Source: Amaurobius ferox
Taxonomy: Eukaryota > Arthropoda > Arachnida > Araneae > Amaurobiidae
Reading direction: 5' to 3'
Assembly: GCA_951213105.1 (NCBI GenBank)
Contig: OX578146.1
Span: 115,730,551-115,794,550 of the forward strand
DNA length: 64,000 bases
The notes below the pieces were generated by a model. It had not been told where the DNA came from and did not search any database. It saw only the letters and a list, made by a program, of their open reading frames with translations. The position numbers and the translations under genes are program-made. How positions within the stretch are numbered: the first letter of the stretch is position 1; every line of letters starts with the position of its first letter. Below, one piece after another: positions 11,561-22,013 of the stretch.

Positions 11561-12068
11561 TCACAGGCGCCGTTCACAAATTGAATTGATTCGCAGAAAT
11601 AATTTAGTAAGATGTTAAAGAGTTTCTTCCTTTCATCAGTTTGTCTTTAAAATTATTATGAGTAGACAGGCGAGTCTGGAAAAACTTATTTTAACCCTTA
11701 CATAATGTAAAACGATATTGTAAATTTCAATTTTGTTGGTGCGTGATATGGTTTCCAAACAAAATCTATGGAAAATTAAGCATATTCTGTCAGTTCTGAA
11801 ATTGGCTGAAGATCAGTTCCATTCAGAACTAGTAGATAGATCTCATTCACCGTAAATTATAACCATCTATCTCACAGTTCGGAGTTACTGAACAACGAAA
11901 TAATTTAAACTCTAGCTCTGTAGCAGAGCTGTTTGAATGCTTAAATATATGCTTTAATGAATGTTTGAATGCTTTGGGAGGCAAAAGTTTCAATAATAGC
12001 GAATAGATCATAGTCGAGGTGAAAGCCTGACTCAGAATGGGTTGATTTTTATCAACCTTTTCTTATGG
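11560..12068. other. No gene seen
   Basis: AT-rich, with no recognisable coding or repeat structure apart from short local duplications near 11938-11975 (GAATGCTT). Confidence 0.35.
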
Positions 12069-12186
12069 GTGGGACAGCGTCAATGGACGCCAATGCTTGC
12101 AAAAGGGTATCAAGCTGTTTGGGATAGGGTATGTTAAATACCTGTTTTTTTGGGAAGTTCTTCGTTTGAGATTTACGCTGTCCCAC
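12069..12186. mobile_element. Possible 118-bp TIR element
   Basis: GTGGGACAGCGT at 12069-12080 is the exact reverse complement of ACGCTGTCCCAC at 12175-12186. The interior is non-coding. The target duplication is not clear. It lies just before a truncated family C copy. Confidence 0.45.
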
Positions 12187-12236
12187 CAGTAAGCAAAAAG
12201 TTAACGAACGAAAATATATACAAGAATGATAAATCA

Positions 12237-13093
12237 CGAATAAGAATTGATTATGAAACACCTTCCAACTGAAATGCAATTTTATTTAATTATTTATAAA
12301 ATGTGATACATTCAGCGGTGATATATTTTAAAATATCGCAGTACTACAGTAATTTATTATACTGGTAAACTTAAAACTTCATCGAAATATAAATCGTCTG
12401 CTTCTCTATGTAAAATCAGTGAATATTTCATTCATATCACTTGTATTCCAGACTCCAGATCTAAATAATTTTACTTGAAAAAATTCAACAATTCTTATAC
12501 TCATCTTATATTTGCTTGATCGTTTACATTCTGCATACTTTAAAATTAGGCTTCGTTATAAAATAATCAAAGTTTAGTGATCATTAAAAATTAAAAATAT
12601 TAAAATTGAGTAGGAATGGAATTTAGATACACCGATAAAACGGAAAAATAAAGATGTTTTAGGACAAATGCAACACTAATTATAAATATCACGAATAATT
12701 ATAAATATCCTTAAATGTCACGATCTTTACACACTGAAAAAAAAGGATGATATATTTTATATTGCAATGAGTCATGATCTCTTCATATATCATATATCAT
12801 ATGGGTGTAATTATTATTTCAATTTGCATTTAAAAAAACTACCTAACATATTTTGCTGAATTCTTTTCCACATTTTATGTGATAATTTGAATATTTTTAA
12901 AATTTTCGAAACAATTTGTGAATTTTAACTTCGTTTAAAAAATGTTCGAAAAATTAGGTCCCATAGGGTTAAATGTATTTCATTTTTTCAACCTGGGTTA
13001 AATCCGAAACTAATTGGGTGTCATTCATTTTTCTCCCATATATTCCACAGACCGTCTCAACAACATACTGAAATTTCATTTTGACAAAGTTCA
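12237..13093 (+). mobile_element. Family C element, both ends damaged
   Basis: Begins inside the C 5' end (GATTATGAAACACCTTCCAACTG is split here at GAAACACC) and stops after ACAGACCGTCTCAACAACAT. It therefore lacks the CAGACAGA microsatellite and terminal hairpin. The interior aligns block by block with 57491-58480. Confidence 0.65.
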
Positions 13094-13410
13094 ATTTGAG
13101 TGTGGAACTCCAAAATAAGAAAATGTTCATTGTCATCTAAAATATGCTTTCAAATTTTACGCGTATTTTCTAATTAAGGGCATTTTACACGAAAGTATCA
13201 CGTCGCGTAATCCTTGAAATATTGAACACACTTTGAAAAACGCTGTATTAAATTATTTAAATCCTGGTAACGAAACCGTAAAGCACCTCAATTATTGATA
13301 TGTTTACTTAAAATATTTCGTAACTCATGTCAATCATTTATTTCATTTTTTTTTATTTTTATTCCTTTCTCGGATTGAAGTTTTCGTATCTGCCTACCAT
13401 CGCACACTAA
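13093..13410. other. No gene seen
   Basis: AT-rich spacer between the C copy and the tandem-repeat pseudogene. Confidence 0.3.
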
Positions 13411-13415
13411 GGACC

Positions 13416-13459
13416 AGGTTACTTTCCACATTGGTACCAATGGTGTGGAAAGTAACCTG
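13416..13459. repeat. Inverted repeat with 16-bp perfect stem
   Basis: CAGGTTACTTTCCACA at 13416-13431 pairs exactly with TGTGGAAAGTAACCTG at 13444-13459. The loop is itself near-palindromic around TTGGTACCAA. Degraded versions lie at the same place in the later repeat units (13655-13700 and 13986-14030). Confidence 0.85.
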
Positions 13460-13873
13460 ATAAATGCGAAATTAGTTGATATCTTATCAATTGATGTGGA
13501 AGAATAATTACCAGCAATTCAGTAAGAGGAAGAGCCTTTCACCACCCCAGAGGACATAAAGAAACCAGATATGGATTCTGAAGTAGTGGGTTCCGTACCC
13601 GAGGTGACAAAAGCAATAATCGCTTTTGCAGAAAAAGTAGCAGAAATACTTCCGGTTGTTACTTTCCACACAGATACCAATGGTGGGAAAAGTAACCTGG
13701 TACCTTCGCACAAAAGTGATGCAAAAATAGTTGAAATCTCATCAATCGATGTAGAAGAATAATTACCAGCAATTCAGTAAGACGAAGAGCCTTCCACCAC
13801 CCCAGAGATATAAAGGAACCAGATATGGATTCTGAAGAAGTGCGGAACCCACTATGAAGACAAGGGGACATAA

Positions 13874-13950
13874 AGTTGCCAAAAGATTACCAGAGGTGCC
13901 AAAAGATTACCAGAGGTGCCAAAAGGTTGCCAGAGGTGCCAAAAGCAATA
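13874..13950 (+). repeat. 21-bp tandem repeat inside the acidic-repeat pseudogene
   Basis: Unit CAGAGGTGCCAAAAGATTAC, about 3.6 copies. It is a local expansion of the CCAGAGGTGACAAAAGCAAT block present once in the other units, and it explains why the spacing between units 2 and 3 is larger. Confidence 0.85.
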
Positions 13951-14381
13951 GCCTATCTTACAGAAAAATATCAGAAATACTTCCCATTGTTACTTTCCAC
14001 ACCGATACCAATGGTGTGAAAAGTAACCTGGTACCATCCCACGAAATTGATGCAAAAAGAGTTCAAATCTCATCAACTGATGAGGAAGAATTATTAGAAT
14101 TCAAGAAGAAGAAGAGCCTTCCACCACCCTAGAGGGAATATAGGAACCAGATATGGATTCTGAAGAAGTGGGTTCCGTACCAGAGGTGACAAAAGCAACA
14201 GCCGCTTTTACAGAAAAAGTATCAGACATACTTCCCGTTGTTGAGGAAGAGTCAGTGAGCATATCTGAATCAGTGACTGGAATGATAGATCTAAATACCT
14301 CCGATGTCGCTACTGTGGAAAATTCCGAAGAATGCTGCAATGATTTACTTAAAATGCGAAAATCAATCGGAATTTATGTCG

Positions 14382-14514
14382 GTATCTTCAGAAACAGGTA
14401 ATTTTGAAATATCCTGTATAAGGGGATCGTTGCACTTATAAATGCTCTACTGTGTGGTTCTACTTAGTTCTGTCAAATTGAGTGAATTGACATCTATTTC
14501 ATATTTCTTCACAG
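14382..14514 (+). other. Candidate intron in the acidic-repeat pseudogene
   Basis: GTATCT at 14382 and TTTCTTCACAG ending at 14514 would join a frame ending GIYV to DKSSTIQENG. A second donor, CAG/GTAATT at 14398, is stronger but would give an immediate stop. This is a prediction only. Confidence 0.35.
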
Positions 14515-14682
14515 ATAAATCGTCGACCATCCAAGAAAACGGGAACAAACAATATTCCGTAGCCGAGGTGGCTAGAGAAGAGAATGATCCTTCCACCACC
14601 TCAGATAATCTAAACGAACACGAACCGACTAACGAAAGAATGGATTCTGTACCTGAGAGACAAGAAGAAAGATCATTTTTGT

Positions 14683-14879
14683 TACGTCCCTTTTGAAAAT
14701 ACCCCCAGTTACCAAATGAAAAAGGAAATTGAATTAAACGTGAAAATTTAGTGCAATTTTACATAATTATGCATCTTATTTTGTGTAATTAAACTCAATT
14801 TAACGAATTATTAAAGAAATGAAGAGGTAATGAATCTGAGTCTGTAGGGAAAGTCATGTGCTGCACACATCAGATTTTT
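14683..14879 (-). mobile_element. Family B element, 5' end fragment
   Basis: The minus strand starts TCTGATGTGTGCAGCACATG, then ACTTTCCCTACAGACTC. It runs for about 200 bp and stops at CCAGTTACCAAATG next to the acidic-repeat pseudogene. No 3' hairpin is present. Confidence 0.65.
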
Positions 14880-15750
14880 TTAATCATCATGCACATTACG
14901 TTCACTTCAGGAACTGTTCCTTTCATTTAAGACCAAGACAACCCGCAACTTTCTACGCCGATTATTTGCGTTTTACTTGACAGAAATGACATGCATGCAT
15001 AGTCAAGCATGCTATAATAGTGTATACAATTCATACATAATCATAAAGTATCTATCTCACTCACAGAGCATGCTAGAGGTTCCTTCTATTTCAAACATAT
15101 TTCATATAAAAGATTTATTACATAAAGCTTTTTAAACATAAATCGTTTTATATCATTTTTATATAAAACTTTATATTTGCTTTAATCGTCCTTAATTTAC
15201 ACTGTCCCTTCACTCGCTTTCTTTTCCTTTTGCTCTCACATACACGCAGATAGACAGAAAACACAATCACACAGAGATACCAACCCAGGCAGATACACAG
15301 GCATGCATATGCACTTTTGCACAGGCGCAAACGTACACGCAGAATATAACACACACACACTCAACAAGTTTCGGAATGATATAACTATAAATATACATAT
15401 ACACATGCTCACAAATGTATATACAAAGACGCAGACAGAGAGAAATGGATATATACTATAACTAATATGGATATATACTATAACAGCTATACATACGAAC
15501 ACATACAGACGCAGACACATATGAACGCAGAAACATACTCAAACAGATAAGAGCACCAAAATTAATCGAAAATGTGTGCTTTTAAACGTGTGCTTTTGCG
15601 ACAGTTTTGAATTATAAAATGTTCGAATAAAAAATTAATACATAAAATTTAATATCTTAAAACATTTCGGAAAAACAACGCTTAATTCTTCTTTGCGGGA
15701 AACAGAAGTATATAATTTAAAAAAATAAAGCAAAAACATGTCTTTGTAAG
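14880..15750. other. No gene; low-complexity CA/GA-rich stretch at 15230-15540
   Basis: Open frames on the minus strand at 15148-15520 are rich in Cys and Val because they translate imperfect CACACA/CAGACA sequence. I treat them as chance. Confidence 0.5.
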
Positions 15751-15751
15751 C

Positions 15752-15950
15752 AGCATGAGAGCAGAATCAGATAACGAAATCTGAAATTAGAAGACTTGAT
15801 TCAGCAAATTTTGGAACTCTATTTCTAATAGTAATATTCGAGACGTATGGACGTGCCGTGTTTAATCTTTGTCATCATATTGTCAGCTGACACAGCAGAC
15901 ACTTTCCATTGCAATATATTTAAGTCAGCACAAATTGGCTTTTTGTATTT
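15752..15950 (+). repeat. Dispersed repeat J, copy 1
   Basis: Resembles 21050-21235 in the same orientation: GATAACGAAATCTGAAATTA / GACAATGAAATCTTGAATTA, GACTTGATTCAGCAAAT, ATTGTCAGCTGACAC and ATATATTTAAGT. Confidence 0.5.
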
Positions 15951-16026
15951 TTAGAAGGTAAATGCCTTTGAAAGAATATTTTATTTAATAAAAAAATCTA
16001 ATGTGGGCAGCATACGACTTTCCTTA

Positions 16027-16709
16027 TAAAGGGTGTTCCAAAATTCACGCAAGAAGTAATTTTGATAGAAAACACAGATTTATAAATAAAAATTGGGAAT
16101 TTTTTATTGATTCATAAGGTATAAGTATAGGGTTATTCATGGAATAGCATATCAGCTAAATGGCCTCCACGGCTTTGCTGGCACATATGCACTCTTTTGT
16201 TGAGATTTTCCATGACCCTTTTGCATACATGTGGCTGAATTTCGTTGTTATAGCGCTCAATTTCCTCCTTCAAGGCGTGGGTGGTCGTGGGCTTGTTGGC
16301 ATAAACCTTAGACTTCAATAAAAAAAAAAAAAAGTCCAACGGCGTTAAATCGCATGATCTGGGCGGCCAATTCTGATTACCAAAACGGGAAATTACACGA
16401 CTAAGAAATAACTCATGCAGTAATTGAATTGTTTCTCGGGCTGTGTGGCATGTGGCACCGTCTTGTTGAAACCACATGTCGTTCACATCCATATCTTGCA
16501 ATTTAGGCACAAAAAACTGGATTATCATGTCGCTATTCTAACTCGCTAAAATATTGCTCAACAATGAAATGCGTTGCTCTTTCGTGTAGCGCTCCATTTT
16601 TAGTAACCCTAGTCAGTCAGCTGCTACGCTGTCTTTTTTTTCGTTGCCAACACTTTATCGCACAAATGGCGCAAAATTCAAATCTTGCGTGAATTTTGGG
16701 ACACCCCTT
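16027..16709 (-). mobile_element. Mariner-type element, internally deleted
   Basis: Imperfect terminal inverted repeats: TAAAGGGTGTTCCAAAATTC on the left and, on the other strand, TAAGGGGTGTCCCAAAATTC on the right. Both are followed by ACGCAAGA, so the match runs to about 27 bp. Flanking TA dinucleotides fit a TA target duplication. Intact family A copies show the empty site (CCTTATAATGC). Length is about 683 bp, roughly half a full mariner. Confidence 0.85.
16133..16597 (-). pseudogene. Mariner-type transposase, internal deletion
   Basis: The minus strand starts at an ATG ending at 16597 with MERYTKEQRISLLSNIL, a typical mariner-like N-terminus. It then meets a stop and jumps to the catalytic half (ATG at 16528). 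That half keeps WFQQDGATCHTA (second catalytic Asp) and RSCDLTPLDFF (third acidic residue). The spacing is 41 residues between the two Asp, that is DD41D. A run of A at 16320-16333 has turned the expected FLWG into poly-Phe/Leu. The first catalytic Asp and most of the DNA-binding region are missing, so it cannot be active. The C-terminus VHMCQQSRGGHLADMLFH is intact. Confidence 0.8.
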
Positions 16710-16869
16710 ATAATGCATTAAATTTACTCCTTTTACAGTCAAAAAATAATGTATCAGATCCACGGTCCAGAGTTCTTAACGTTCAATTGTAAATTTGGCG
16801 AATTTCCAAACGACAACATGTAAAACTCTCTCAAAGTACCCAATTGACTTATATTTCGCGCAACCCTAA

Positions 16870-17720
16870 ATAAACAATTATTAATATTGATAGCATACTC
16901 AATGAGCGATATAGTCCATATATTGAATTTTTTTTTAAATTAATTCATCAATTAGGCATCATTTTCATTAATTTAGTGTCATTTTTGCAATTTTGACGAA
17001 CGGTATTTTCGCCAATCTGAAGTAAAATAACGCCAAGTTGGTGAAAATTTGCTAAATTAAATTGCTAAAATGCATCACCAAGTGCTATAGACAAACGGCG
17101 AGAAAAGCATATCTTATATATTAGAAGGTATGTCCGTCATATGACGGAAATCAGAATTTTCAAAATACTGATTTCCATTTGGAGTCATTTTTATCAATTT
17201 CGCAACATTTTATCACTTTGGCAACATTTAAAATAGTCGCTAAATTAGAGACGTCACGCTAAATTACTCACCGAACGTTATAGATGGACGGAGAAATGGG
17301 TTATTCTTATAGTCCTACTCTTATTTTCTTTCCAAGATATTGAACTTTCATCAACTAGTCGGCATTTCATTGAATTAGCGTCGGTTTCATCACTTTGGCG
17401 AATTTTTATCCATTAGGTGACATTGTCGTCAATTTGGAAACATTTAAAAAGTCAGCAGGTTAGAGATATTCCGACAAATTCGTCACCAAAATTTTGCCAA
17501 ACGTTGCGGACGGAAAAATTGGTAATTCTTATAGTAGATACTTATATTCTTTCCAAGATAATGAATTTTCGTCGGTTAGTCGTCATTTTCATTTATTTAG
17601 CGCCATCTTTTATCAATTTGGAGACATTTTCGTTAATTTTGCAACATTTAAAAAAGTCGCCAAGTTGGCGACATTCTTCTGAATCCATCGCCAAATTCTC
17701 GCCAAGCGTTATGGACAAAG
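16870..17720 (+). repeat. Tandem array of about four 190-230 bp units inside family A
   Basis: The landmark around G(C/T)TATGGAC (17080, 17272, 17498 and 17706) recurs. Each time it is preceded by blocks with TTGGCGA/TCGCCAA and followed by TTATTCTTATAG.AGATACTTAT. Units have diverged. Other A copies in the window carry one unit. Confidence 0.7.
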
Positions 17721-18369
17721 AAATAAGTTATTTTTATAGCAGATAAACGACTATTTACGTCCAAATACAAAAGTATTACCCAAAGTATCTTTTCTCATAA
17801 ATGGAACAAGCTAGATCCAGAAGAATGCTGTCACCAAACTTATCGCATAATATTACATATGAAAAGTGAACATTTTTCACAATAGTTAATATTTTTATTT
17901 TATTTTATGGGATTTTTTGATAAATTTATTTCAAAAATGTGCAATATCTCAAGAACGGTTCATAATAGCTTTCTAAAGTTTATGTCAAACGTTTTCTATT
18001 AAAAAAGTACATAAGAAATGACTAGTTACGTAACTTTATTAAATGTCTTGATTTTTTGTTGATTTTTTCAATATTTCACTCCAAAATTTTGAGGTGTTCT
18101 GAACTATCGATTACATTTATACACAATAGACTTCCAATATTCACGGATAGTAATTTTTGTACTGAATTTCGTTCAAATAGCTCTATTCGTTCGTGAGATA
18201 TCGTCTCCACAGTACCACTGACACACACACACACACACACGCAGAGACATCTCTGAAAAGCGTTTGATTCGTGTTCAGGGATGCTTGATACGTGCTCTCC
18301 CGTCGAAAACTTAAATTCGAGTTTTCGACCCTGTCACAATACTTTCCTTATACGTATATAAGGAAAATA

Positions 18370-19457
18370 ATAGGATGAGATCAATACGATACTTTATCTA
18401 AAGACTCCATTTTTTTTTTCGATTATATTCAAACTCTTTATATGTTAAATTTTCTAAACAAGATAATATACTATGTACATGCTCGTTTAAAATTACATCA
18501 GATTTACTTTGTTTTAAAAAAAACTATTTTATATATCATGATAAGGCTTATTTTGTAAGGACGATAAAATGACAAAAGCCCAAAATTACACACTCATACA
18601 TTCCCATGCATACATATTCTATAGAGTTAAATGTATTAATTAGTTCAAATTATAACAAATTTATTATACATTTTCAAATTATATATCAAATTAAATTTAT
18701 TAGAATATATCGTAAATATTCTTTAAAAGTTTCCTTCTGCAATGGCAACAATTTAATGATGCCGACGAATGGGATGCATTTAGTTTGTCTATATTAATGT
18801 AAACTAATTAACATTCGTGATATTCATAAAGCATTTTCACAGAACACATTTAAGAACACATTGCAGTGCTCCAAAAATTAGGATTACTCTTCCATTGGGA
18901 ATAATAACATCCATTAAACTGGTCAATGCTTATTATGAACCGGTCTATGTATATTGTTATTTACAGTGGAGGCGTAATACTATCCATAGGACAGTTCAAT
19001 AGATCAATTTCTTCAATATATTATATTCTACGATCTACTGCTTCCTCATGTATTATACGCTATCATTGAATTATCATTGTTTGCCATAGGTAATAATGCT
19101 ATGAACATCTTAAATTAGAATAATTTGAGTTTTAATCAAAAGAAAAAAAATATAAAGCAATTTTAAAACTTGTTTGTCTGTCAAAATGTGGAATTCGAAA
19201 ATTTTAAGTAAAACAATATTTATATTCTATACATAATATGACAAAATAAAACTTATCAAAAAATATTTTCGCTCCTTTTCACTTGAAGTATCAGAAATAA
19301 TTCTATTATAGAAGAACGTAGATTTTGAAAAATCTCAAAATCGATCTGTGACCTTCCATTTGCACAAGTGGCTAAATATGGAACAGAAATTACATACACC
19401 AAAAACACTTGAACACGGCCTTCGAAAAGTGTTTTTAAAATAAATCAAATACAAAAT
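18370..19457. other. No gene seen
   Basis: AT-rich. Short frames at 18606, 18817 and 19335 show no motif. Confidence 0.35.
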
Positions 19458-19458
19458 A

Positions 19459-21017
19459 CAGGGTGCCCCAAAAATGACCGGCCTATTTGAAAAATAAATA
19501 AAAACTAAACGGTCAGCGATAGAAATGCAACGTTTGCTGCAATGTGGAGGCAACAGTGCATTTTCAGTCAGACAGACTTTCGAAATTAGTAGCAAGTTTC
19601 GGCAATACATGGCGCTGTAGTCTGGAAACCTTAAAATTCGATATTTTCTACATATCCACCATGCGCAGCAATGACATGGCGTAGCCTCAGAATGAAATTA
19701 TCAAATATCCGTGCAAACGTCTTAGCCGGAATGGCGTCACATGCAGCAGAGATGTACTGCTCCAGTTTTGCAGTCGTTTGTGAATTGTGGCGGTACACCT
19801 GGTCTTTCAAGAGTCCTCACAGAAAGAATCCCTTCCCAGCCACACAATATGCTGCTATATACTATTGGGTTAGTCGTATGGTCTGGGTCTCCGACAGGGG
19901 GTCAAATCTGGAGAATAGGGAGCCCAATCCATGCCGCTTCCCGTATGCATGCGATAGTCCAAAGCAATCACACGATCATCGAAATTAATCATTGAGGAAA
20001 TTAAACACTTCGGCCGTTCGATGTGGCCGGGCACCGTCTTACATGATCCACGAGGTGTTCTTAGAGCCCTCCAAGGCATTGTGTACCGCCACAAATTCAC
20101 ACAGAATGTCCAGATAGCGTGCTGCAGTAATCGTTTGGAATCGGATCAATGGGCCAATGAGTCCTTTGGAGAAAATGGCGGTCCAAACCATTACTTTTGC
20201 CCGATGCAGGGACTGCAACATGAGGATTTTCTGCTCCACATATGTACCAGTTGTGTTTATTGACGAAGTCGTCGAGGTAAAAATAAGCTTCGTCGGTAAA
20301 CCAAATGTTCCCACATGGATATCGTCGATATCAAGCTTTTGCAGCATGTCGTTCGCGATCGTCCGCGTGCATTCATGGCAACAGGATTGAGGGGTAGCCA
20401 AGTCTGAATCTTGTATGGAAACAGGTGTAAATTGCGGTGCATGAGATGATGCGTGGACATTCGTCGTATTCCTGCCTGAGCTGCAACACTGCGAACGGCA
20501 ACCGGGAGCCGCTCTTGGACAAGCTGAGCATTCGCCTCTGTGACTGTCCAACGCCGTCGCCCTACCTTTCTAGCAAGTCATCCTTCACGTTCCCAGTCTA
20601 TTGAAAGTTTTCAAACAGAGCCTTTATTGTACCCTCTTTCAGTCCTTTCGTCACATTGAACTTCCTCCGTAAACTTCGCCTTGTTTCAACAACACTGTGA
20701 TTCAGACGGTGGAATTCCAGCACAAGAAATATTCGCTGTTCCAAAGAATAAACCATTTTTTTCACAGCGAACTTGCAATCGATGAACAGCAGACGCTAAC
20801 AGCAGAATGGTGATCTTACGGACTGCGTTTCCCCATATCTCTCACAGATAGCCTGCAGCGCTATCTGTTGCCGAACTTTGTAACTAATTTCGAAAGTCTG
20901 TCTGGCGGAAATTCTACTATTGTCCCAAGCACATTGCAGCAAAGAGTGCATTTCTATCGCTGCCCATATAGTTTTTATTTAGTTTTCAAATAGACTGGTC
21001 GTTTTTTGGACACATTG
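19459..21017 (-). mobile_element. Mariner-like element, near full length
   Basis: Long imperfect terminal inverted repeats of about 100 bp: left CAGGGTGCCCCAAAAATGAC, right (other strand) CAATGTGTCCAAAAAACGAC. Both continue through CTATTTGAAAA..AAATAAAAACTA and GCGATAGAAATGCA. Flanked by TA on both sides (19457-19458 and 21018-21019). Length 1559 bp. Confidence 0.8.
19880..20760 (-). pseudogene. Mariner-type transposase, frameshifted
   Basis: Fragments in order on the minus strand. An open frame at 20551-20039 has SLHRAKVMVWTAIFSKGLIG and AARYLDILCEFV, then GSKNTSWIM. It is followed by a stop exactly where Gln is expected before DGARPHRTAEVFNFLND (second catalytic Asp). A shifted frame then gives RVIALDY and WAPYSPDLTPC. 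The first catalytic motif, expected as DE-AYFYLD, is shifted to an unreadable frame near 20300. Several stops and frameshifts make it dead. It belongs to the same IS630/Tc1/mariner superfamily as 16133-16597 but a different family, judging from its long terminal repeats. Confidence 0.8.
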
Positions 21018-21049
21018 TATGAGCACTATAATAGACAATGAAATAAATA

Positions 21050-21235
21050 CTCAGACAATGAAATCTTGAATTAGAAAACCTGACTTAGCAAATCTCGCTA
21101 CTCCATTTTCAAAAGTAATATCATAATGGCAAGGATATTTGCGCTTTATCTATTTTATTGTATTGTCTGCTGATACGGTAAAATTTCTACTAAAACATAT
21201 TTAAATGAACCCAAAGTATTTGTATCTTCCGATAT
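21050..21235 (+). repeat. Dispersed repeat J, copy 2
   Basis: Matches 15752-15950, as listed there. Confidence 0.5.
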
Positions 21236-22013
21236 ACTAGCGGACTTTCTGCCCATAAGAAAGTTAAGAAAATGGTTTATTAATGAGATTTATTAAAATA
21301 AAAGACAACACTCAATCAATATCTGAATAGCCACAACACAAAAAGAAGTATTATAACATCCATTGTTGTAAATAAATTAAAAATGAATCCAATAACCAGC
21401 TTCGTTTTTAGTATATGATGTCATAAGCAACGTAGAACTCCAGAAGACTACTCTTTGTAGACAGATTTGGTACTTTGAAATGAAGATTTTCATACATAAA
21501 ATTTGCTCAAACTCTGTCCAAATAAATATACAATAAAAACACTTCGTTAATAACGGCATAAAAGAATTATTTAAAAGAAGAAATAGACTTCAATCGCAAA
21601 AAAATTTTAGACCACTTATCGTCTTATTTTTAACAATCACAGCAACAAGATAATAACACATCTTCCTTAACGGTATAAAAGACAGACTATATTTTATATT
21701 AAAGGAATTTATGACAAAAAGTGGTAAATGTTGAATACAAACTATGGCGAATGTTTTTAATCATCATGAAAATAAATAATTTCTACCACTGAAATCAATA
21801 AATTTATATTTATATACCTCATTAAGATAGAAATAAACGGTGATTGATAGAATGTATTAAACAATAACACGGTGTATTTCCTTAGGGTCTAAATCCGAAG
21901 ATATAAAAAATCAAATTATTTTCTGAAAGTAAAATTTTAGATATAAAAAAATGAAAATAAAAATATAGGTAATGACAAAATTAATTCACATGTTCTTCAA
22001 TATAGTTTTAAAA
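21236..22013. other. No gene seen
   Basis: AT-rich spacer with no supportable feature. Confidence 0.35.

Larger units (their letters stand above)
13412..14700 (+). pseudogene. Decayed gene for an acidic, Ser/Thr/Glu-rich tandem-repeat protein
   Basis: Three units of about 80 codons recur. Landmark TTACTTTCCACA is at 13419, 13659 and 13990; landmark GATATGGATTCTGAAG is at 13568, 13822 and 14150. Each unit reads roughly PVVTFHTDTNGxKSNLVPSH, then DAKIVEISSID, EEPSTTPED, MDSEEVGSVPEVTKA and FTEKVSEIL. Units 1 and 2 have in-frame stops after the EE at similar places. Unit 3 keeps EEELLEF. The last part (14153-14381) runs on without stops. A phase-consistent intron is possible from GT at 14382 to AG at 14514, leading to a second acidic exon (14515-14690) whose end is replaced by a family B fragment. 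I see no signal peptide or known domain, and the function is unknown. The reading frame bias suggests a once-translated protein. Confidence 0.55.
15996..18369 (+). mobile_element. Family A element with mariner insertion and internal tandem expansion
   Basis: The 5' end is TCTAATGTGGGCAGCATACG, then ACTTTCCTTATA. The 3' end is CAATACTTTCCTTATACGTA then TATAAGGAAA. A deleted mariner sits at 16027-16709 in the subterminal TTATA. The GCCAAATT/AATTTGGC-type block, present once in copies 38709, 42446 and 50537, occurs about four times here (16870-17720). A CACACA microsatellite (18223-18240) precedes the 3' end. It is non-coding. Confidence 0.75.

Noticed and set aside
15148..15520. Cys- and Val-rich open frames resembling a small secreted toxin-like peptide
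   Set aside because: The Cys come from imperfect CACACA/CAGACA sequence. There is no signal peptide or cysteine framework.
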